9,295 nt of DNA, taken from positions 1 through 9,295 of the forward strand of contig CAMLSH010000114.1 of the NCBI GenBank assembly GCA_946482625.1, in the 5' to 3' direction. Under the pieces are notes generated by a model that ran no database searches, was not told the DNA's origin, and saw nothing but the letters and a program-made list of their open reading frames with translations. Within the stretch, counting starts at the first letter, position 1. Every line of letters begins with the position of its first letter. Of the stretch, positions 4,917-9,295 are shown one piece after another. This DNA comes from an uncultured Opitutaceae bacterium. GTDB taxonomy: Bacteria; Verrucomicrobiota; Verrucomicrobiae; Opitutales; Opitutaceae. Position numbers and translations under genes: made by a program.

Positions 4917-7625
4917 TCAGCCGGAGTGCGGACGGGCAGCCATGGCCTTCTTCAGAGAGCGGCCGAGATCGGCTACGCGGAACGGCTTCGAAAGATAGCC
5001 GCGAAAACCCTGTTCGAGCAGCTCGGCCGCCATCTCTTCGCTGTCGTAGCCGGTGCAGGCAACCGCGCACACATCCGGATCGAGCGCGCGGAGCTCGCGA
5101 AATGTGTCTTCGCCGCCGAGCCCGCCGACGACGGTCAGATCGAGCACGACGACGTCGTACGGCTTCCCGATTTTCAGGTAACGACGGTAAAGCGCGATCG
5201 CCTCTTCGCCGTTTTTCGCGGTGTCATACTTGTATTCCAGGCTGCCGAGCATCCCGCCAGCCAAGCGGCAGATATCGACGTCGTCATCCATCAACAAAAT
5301 CCGGCCGCTGCCGAAACGCAGCGCGGGCGTGTGCCGCGTCTGCGTGACCTCCACCGTCTTCGGCGCCAGGGGCAGGAGGATGATAAACTGCGTCCCCTCG
5401 CCCTCCGCCGAATGCACGCGGACTTCGCCGCCATGGCGCAAGACGATGTTTCGCACCGTGGGCAAGCCAAGGCCGGTGCCGTTTTTCTTGGTGGTGAAAA
5501 ACGGCTCGAAAATACTTTCGATCACATCGGCCGGAATGCCCGAGCCGTTGTCGCTGACCGAGATTTCCACATACTTGCCGGCGGAAAGCGCCCCGGTCTC
5601 GCCCTCGTCCACCATGGTCAGGCCCGCCCGCAGCAGAATCCGGCCGCCGTGCACCGGCAGCGCCTGGAGCGCGTTGATGATCAGATTCTGGAAAACCTGC
5701 AGCATCTGCCCGCGATCCACCAACAGCGGCGGCAGCGTATTCTCCGCTTCGATGCGAATCTCCGCGTTGGCGCCGGCATGCGCGAGGCGCACGGCATCGC
5801 GCAGAATTTCCACCGGCGCGATCGATTGCCGGGCAGCCGCCGCCGAGCCGCCCTTGGCCACGGCGAGGAGTTGTTTGGTCAACGCCTTGGCCGCCAGGCA
5901 GGCGCGCTCGCTGTCCGGCAGGAAGGTCGTGTCGTGGTTGTCCTTCGCGTGCGAGATACCGCCGAGGATGGTCGTGAGCAGATTGTTGAAATCGTGCGCG
6001 AGGCCGCCCGCGACCACGCCGAGCGTTTCGAGCCGGTTGGTTTTAAGCAGCTCCTCGGGCGTGAGCGTCATCTCCTCGGGATCGCGAAACACGAGCACGA
6101 GCCCGGCGATCCCGCCTTCGGGCGTCCATATCTGGCGGATCGACCAGACGATGGGACGGGACGTTTCCGCCTCGGCGGAAACCAGGGAGTGGTCGTTGCA
6201 CAGCGGGGGATGCACGCCGCCCGTCAGCGCTTCGTCGAGCGCTTCGATCGCGGGCTCGCCGGTTTCCCGATGCACGAGCGAAAACACCTCGTTCACGTGC
6301 CGCGTCCGCGCGGTCTCCAACGGCTGGCCGGTGAGGCGCTGGGCGTTGGCGTTGAGATAGACAATGCGGCCGCGCTGATCCGCGATGATCAGGCCTTCGC
6401 TGAGCGCATCGAGGGCGTCGCCGATCAGCGACGGCGGTATCGGGTTATCCGAGACAGCATCGAGGCTGCCCGGCAGCGGACAGCAGAACCCGACGACGCG
6501 GAGCAGTTCGCCCGTTCTCGAAATCTGCCGGTGCGCGCTGATCAACGCCGGCACCGCCCGGCCTTCCGGTCCGCGCAGCCGGACCACATCCGAATAGGCT
6601 TCTTTTCCAGGAGCAGGCTCCATGAAAAACGCCCGTGCCCCCCGCGCAGCTTCGGCGGGCGGTAAAGCGGCAAGGAACGACGCCAGTCCGTCCGCGGCCC
6701 CCGGCTCGAACCCGCCGGCCAGCGTTTTCCAAGCGGGCGAAAACCAGTGACGTTGCGTGGCGAAATCGAGATCGAAGGCCGCCATGCATCCGCCATCCGT
6801 CAATCGGTGGAAACGGTCCTCGTTCGCGTACGTCTGGTCCTCGTGCTCCTTGCGCTCCGAGATGTCGATCTGGAGACCCGTCACCCGCTCCAGGCGGCCC
6901 GATAGACCGAACACTTGGGCGCCGAGACAATGCACCCAGATGTAATGCCCGCGCCGATGCTTCATGCGGACTTCGACCGAAAAATTCCGGACGCCTTCAC
7001 CCCGCCGGAGCGCGGCCCGGTCGGGCGCCGCCGCCGAGTCTTCCGGGTGCAACAAGCGCAGCCAGCTGTCGTACGTGTTGACCAGCTCTGTATCCGTATA
7101 ACCGAGCAGCCGTTTCCAGGCCGGCGAGTAATACACCTGCCCCGCTCTGAAATTGAGGTCGAAAAAACCCACCGCGCCCTGATCCGCCAGCAACGCCAGT
7201 CCGGAATCGACCAGCATCGGGGGAACGGCTTCGGGGCGGCGTCCGGAATCGTCGACCCACGCAAAATATCCGCCCGTCTCGCCACGGTTTTCTTCGACGC
7301 GCACCACGACATCGCACGCAGTCGGGCCGGCCGCACGCACGCCGCAGGCGATGGTGCGATTCAGCGCGGTCGCCAGAAACAGCTCCCATTGGAGCGACTG
7401 TCGCGCGCTGTCGGGCGCATTGCCGACTTCGAAACGGAAAAGGTTCACGAAGGGGCGGCCCGTCAGCTGTGCGGATGCCAGTTGCCAAAAACTCTCCGCA
7501 CTCGCACTGGCGCTCACGATCGATCCCGCTGCATCGAGCGTGAACATCGCGGGAGCCTGCAAGCGCACGCCCGGCTCGGCCGGCTGCGACTTTGGGGTAG
7601 AAAGTTCGCTCACAGGGAAGTTCAT
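4917..7625 (-). CDS. Soluble hybrid histidine kinase with multiple PAS domains and C-terminal receiver
   Basis: Counting from the ATG at 7625, the product has 902 residues and no membrane segment, so it is a cytoplasmic sensor. A PAS-like region at about 24-123 is followed by PAS at about 150-258 (ending in DISERK, a PAC-type end), 270-381 and 403-515. Then come HisKA at about 528-593 with phospho-acceptor H544 in AHDFNN, and an ATPase domain at about 638-753: N651 in NLIINALQA, DNGSGIP from D692, FEPFFTTK, and GTGLGL at 716-721. A receiver follows at about 775-895 with acidic pocket DDD 780-782, phospho-acceptor D829, T858 and K880. All key residues are intact, so phosphate should pass from H544 to D829 and then to a separate phosphotransfer protein; no output domain is present. 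I chose MNFPVSEL because the GTG-initiated extension (to 7766) is Arg-rich and noncoding in style. Signal unknown. Spacers are 179 bases to hemH and 175 to the esterase. Confidence 0.93.
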   Translation of the reverse strand: MNFPVSELSTPKSQPAEPGVRLQAPAMFTLDAAGSIVSASASAESFWQLASAQLTGRPFVNLFRFEVGNAPDSARQSLQWELFLATALNRTIACGVRAAGPTACDVVVRVEENRGETGGYFAWVDDSGRRPEAVPPMLVDSGLALLADQGAVGFFDLNFRAGQVYYSPAWKRLLGYTDTELVNTYDSWLRLLHPEDSAAAPDRAALRRGEGVRNFSVEVRMKHRRGHYIWVHCLGAQVFGLSGRLERVTGLQIDISERKEHEDQTYANEDRFHRLTDGGCMAAFDLDFATQRHWFSPAWKTLAGGFEPGAADGLASFLAALPPAEAARGARAFFMEPAPGKEAYSDVVRLRGPEGRAVPALISAHRQISRTGELLRVVGFCCPLPGSLDAVSDNPIPPSLIGDALDALSEGLIIADQRGRIVYLNANAQRLTGQPLETARTRHVNEVFSLVHRETGEPAIEALDEALTGGVHPPLCNDHSLVSAEAETSRPIVWSIRQIWTPEGGIAGLVLVFRDPEEMTLTPEELLKTNRLETLGVVAGGLAHDFNNLLTTILGGISHAKDNHDTTFLPDSERACLAAKALTKQLLAVAKGGSAAAARQSIAPVEILRDAVRLAHAGANAEIRIEAENTLPPLLVDRGQMLQVFQNLIINALQALPVHGGRILLRAGLTMVDEGETGALSAGKYVEISVSDNGSGIPADVIESIFEPFFTTKKNGTGLGLPTVRNIVLRHGGEVRVHSAEGEGTQFIILLPLAPKTVEVTQTRHTPALRFGSGRILLMDDDVDICRLAGGMLGSLEYKYDTAKNGEEAIALYRRYLKIGKPYDVVVLDLTVVGGLGGEDTFRELRALDPDVCAVACTGYDSEEMAAELLEQGFRGYLSKPFRVADLGRSLKKAMAARPHSG

Positions 7626-7804
7626 GCCGTCGTCCCGCCCCGCACGCAAACCCGGTTCTTCCGTCCGGCGATAATGCCTGAAGACGAACCGTGAAGTTCT
7701 CCCGTTTTTTGACTGAATTTTTCCATTTTCCGCGCGCGCTGGACCGCGGCGAGACGACACCCGCACCGCAGGAAACTTTCAAGCAGGGAAACCCCCTAGT
7801 TCGC

Positions 7805-8848
7805 TCAACCGGTCAGAATCCCGCCCATCAACCAGCTACGGACGCGGCCATGAACAAAATCAATATAAGGAAGCTGGTCGTTCAGACAGGGTATCTGCTG
7901 GAAGGAAACTCCGCCCGCGCCCAGAAAGATCTCTTTCCCCTCGCCCGAGATTTCTTCGAGCGTCTCCAGGCAGTCAGCCACGAAGGCCGGGCAGAGGATG
8001 AGCAGGTTTTTCTTCCCCGCCTCCTTCGGCAGGCGCACCAGCTCGTGATCGGTAAACGGCGTCAGCCACGGCTCGCCCGCGAGGCGCGACTGGAAGGACA
8101 CGGAGTATTTGTCTTCCGTGAGACCCGCCCGCTTCACCAAGGCGCGCGTGGTGGCCAGCACTTGCGCACGGTAACACGTCGCATGCGCCGGCGAGCAGGT
8201 CGCGCAGCAGTCGTTCACCTTCATGCAATGCGCCTTCGACGAATCCGCTTTGCGCAGGTGACGCTCCGGAATGCCGTGATAACTGAACAACACGTGATCG
8301 TGTGGCTGTGCGAAATACGGGTGGCAGACCTGATAAAGCGCCTCGATGTAGTCCTTGTCGGCGTAGAACGGCTGCACCGTCGTGATGCGCAGCGCCGGCG
8401 CGAGCTTCGTCGCCTCCTCGACGACTTTGACGACCACCGTCTCCCAAGACGACATCGCGTAGTGGGGATATTGGGGAAACAACAAAACCTCTTCGATGCC
8501 GTCCTTCGCGATCTGAGCGATCACCGAGGCGATGGAGGGATTGCCGTAACGCATTGCCAGATACACCGGCGTCTCCGCACCGAGCCGGTCCGCGAGTTTT
8601 TTCTGCACGGACTTCGAGGTGATGACCAGCGGCGAACCCTCCGGCTGCCAGATCTCGGAGTAGGCGTGCGCGGACTTTTTCGGACGCGTGCGGAGGATGA
8701 TTCCCTCCAACAAAAGCCAGCGCGCAGCCGCCGGAAGATCCAACACGCGCTCGTCGCCAAGAAATTCACGCAAGTAACGGCGAACGTCGGGGACCGACGT
8801 GGAGTCAGGCGAACCCAGGTTGACGAGGAGGACGGCGCGTTTGGACAT
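7805..8848 (-). CDS. hemH: Ferrochelatase with internal cysteine cluster (probable [2Fe-2S] type)
   Basis: The 347-residue product inserts ferrous iron into protoporphyrin IX, the last step of haem synthesis. The N-terminus MSKRAVLLVNLGSPDS is the classic ferrochelatase start. LFSYHGIPERH carries the metal-binding H191, SFQSRLAGEPWLTP is the conserved porphyrin-site segment, and CPAFVADCLETLEEI carries E295 and E299. FLGAGG near the end is also typical. Compared with the E. coli enzyme there is an insertion of about 20 residues after GIPERH, with cysteines 208, 214, 215, 218 and 225. This fits the bacterial class whose [2Fe-2S] ligands lie in one short internal segment. I chose the ATG at 8848; an upstream extension to 8926 is not ferrochelatase-like. 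There is no Shine-Dalgarno sequence. A consensus-like TTGACA lies at 8879-8884, but no matching -10 is visible. No other haem gene is adjacent in the window. Confidence 0.96.
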   Translation of the reverse strand: MSKRAVLLVNLGSPDSTSVPDVRRYLREFLGDERVLDLPAAARWLLLEGIILRTRPKKSAHAYSEIWQPEGSPLVITSKSVQKKLADRLGAETPVYLAMRYGNPSIASVIAQIAKDGIEEVLLFPQYPHYAMSSWETVVVKVVEEATKLAPALRITTVQPFYADKDYIEALYQVCHPYFAQPHDHVLFSYHGIPERHLRKADSSKAHCMKVNDCCATCSPAHATCYRAQVLATTRALVKRAGLTEDKYSVSFQSRLAGEPWLTPFTDHELVRLPKEAGKKNLLILCPAFVADCLETLEEISGEGKEIFLGAGGVSFQQIPCLNDQLPYIDFVHGRVRSWLMGGILTG

Positions 8849-8904
8849 CGTGTGGTAGTGGCCTATCGATTGGCGGGCTGTCAAACGCCCGCGCGCGACC
8901 AGTT

Positions 8905-8994
8905 TTAGCCGCCCAACAGGAGCCAAAGCGGCGACTCTAACCAGAGTTCATCAGGAGTCGGTGCGGAGAGAGTCGGGAGCGCTGGGGCGTTCAT
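8905..8994 (-). CDS. Possible 29-residue small protein upstream of hemH
   Basis: An ATG at 8994 opens a 29-codon frame ending in TAA, 56 bases before the hemH start. The product begins MNAPALPTLSAPTPDELW and ends SPLWLLLGG: a proline-rich, mildly acidic front and a hydrophobic tail with three tryptophans in total. An AT-rich stretch (GATTTTATTCC) directly precedes the start, as expected for an accessible non-Shine-Dalgarno start. Third-position GC is only moderately high, so coding status is uncertain. It could be a leader peptide for hemH, a membrane-associated microprotein, or chance. Confidence 0.25.
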   Translation of the reverse strand: MNAPALPTLSAPTPDELWLESPLWLLLGG

Positions 8995-9014
8995 GATTGG
9001 AATAAAATCGTCGA

Positions 9015-9035
9015 GGTGGCGCGGACTGCTCCGCG
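9015..9035 (+). repeat. Palindromic repeat, copy B
   Basis: GGTGGCGCGGAC, then T, then GCTCCGCG: the same element as at 1801-1820, with A to C at the sixth base and one inserted T. The local hairpin is longer here: GGCGCGGA (9018-9025), loop CTGC, TCCGCGCC (9030-9037), a perfect 8-bp stem. It lies between the end of the unknown gene at the right edge and the small ORF before hemH, and could also act as a transcript-end hairpin. Confidence 0.55.
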
Positions 9036-9092
9036 CCGGTCCTGTCGCCGGGACCCCGCGCAGATGCTGCGGCCTTCTCGAGACACTGACGT

Positions 9093-9295
9093 TCAGCGCA
9101 ACCAATGATTGTTCGCGGCGGCCACGGTCGAAAACAGCCGGGCGGCGAGTTCGGTGACATGAGGCGACGGAGAACCGCGCAGATGGGCGGCCATGTCGGA
9201 GGGAGCGGCGGCAAGCGCGAGTTCCCGCTCAGCGAGCTGGCGGGCAAGAAGCAGGCCGGCCTCGGGTGTGTCGGCGCGGAGGGAGGTGACGGGTG
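9093..9295 (-). CDS. C-terminal fragment of an unrecognised protein (start beyond right edge)
   Basis: The frame is open from the right edge to a TGA at 9093-9095 and encodes the last 66 residues, beginning PVTSLRADTPEAGLLLARQL and ending AAANNHWLR. Third codon positions are strongly G/C, as in the certain genes of this window, which supports real coding. The fragment is alanine- and leucine-rich and predicted helical, with no hydrophobic stretch long enough to be a membrane segment and no motif I recognise. It is upstream of hemH on the same strand, separated by 244 bases, so it is probably a separate unit. No function is proposed. Confidence 0.65.
   Translation of the reverse strand, partial: PVTSLRADTPEAGLLLARQLAERELALAAAPSDMAAHLRGSPSPHVTELAARLFSTVAAANNHWLR

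Noticed and set aside
4890..6665. 591-codon open frame on the plus strand opposite the kinase
   Set aside because: The minus-strand kinase is complete with all phosphotransfer motifs; the antisense product is Arg/His/Asp-rich and featureless.
7626..7804. Promoter or terminator between hemH and the kinase
   Set aside because: A short AGGG/CCCT pairing and a TTGAAA hexamer are present, but neither has the accompanying T-run or -10 element needed.
4917..8848. Haem-sensing kinase paired with hemH
   Set aside because: The genes are neighbours on one strand, but the 179-base gap and the lack of any recognisable haem-binding signature in the PAS domains give no real support.
8879..8884. TTGACA on the minus strand as a -35 box for hemH
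   Set aside because: The hexamer is a perfect consensus, but 16-18 bases downstream only GC-rich, non-TATAAT sequence is found, and the start site would fall almost at the ATG. A leaderless transcript is possible but unsupported.
7691..8908. 405-codon open frame on the plus strand opposite hemH
   Set aside because: It mirrors the whole ferrochelatase; no independent coding signal.
1..9295. CRISPR array, defence island, mobile element, tRNA or riboswitch
   Set aside because: No regularly spaced repeats, transposase, integrase, tRNA cloverleaf or known riboswitch core was seen; the genes are ordinary metabolic, signalling and replication functions.

Overview
The window is a 9.3 kb piece of a GC-rich bacterial chromosome. 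Every gene I can support lies on the minus strand. Gene content and protein style (a family B polymerase next to a small membrane protein, an exported CE7-type esterase, a GH1 glucosidase, a large PAS hybrid kinase), together with start codons lacking Shine-Dalgarno sequences, suggest Verrucomicrobiota, probably the Opitutaceae. This is inferred from protein character, not from a marker gene.

Layout in transcription order, right to left: (1) 9093-9295, the C-terminal 66 residues of an unrecognised protein entering from beyond the window. (2) 8849-9092, a spacer with a palindromic repeat and a possible 29-residue small ORF. (3) 7805-8848, hemH, a ferrochelatase with an internal five-cysteine segment that looks like a [2Fe-2S] site. 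(4) 4917-7625, a soluble hybrid histidine kinase (about four PAS domains, HisKA, HATPase, receiver). (5) 3389-4741, an exported acetyl xylan esterase-type hydrolase. (6) 1912-3276, a cytoplasmic GH1 beta-glucosidase. (7) 1493-1911, a 419-base spacer rich in palindromes. (8) 1151-1492, a four-helix membrane protein. (9) 1-1154, the N-terminal exonuclease part of a family B DNA polymerase, which runs off the left edge and overlaps gene 8 by the four bases TTGA.

Functionally, the esterase and glucosidase form a plausible small plant-polysaccharide unit: deacetylation outside the cytoplasm, then hydrolysis of imported oligosaccharides inside. The kinase lies 175 bases upstream on the same strand, but nothing in the sequence links it to sugar sensing. 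The membrane protein and polymerase are probably translated as a coupled pair. hemH belongs to haem synthesis and looks unrelated to its neighbours.

I see no CRISPR array, tRNA, rRNA, insertion sequence or phage gene, and no clearly new multi-gene system. The points most worth checking are the Fe-S type ferrochelatase, a near-identical palindromic repeat present at both ends of the window, the TTGA-coupled polymerase start, and the small ORF before hemH.
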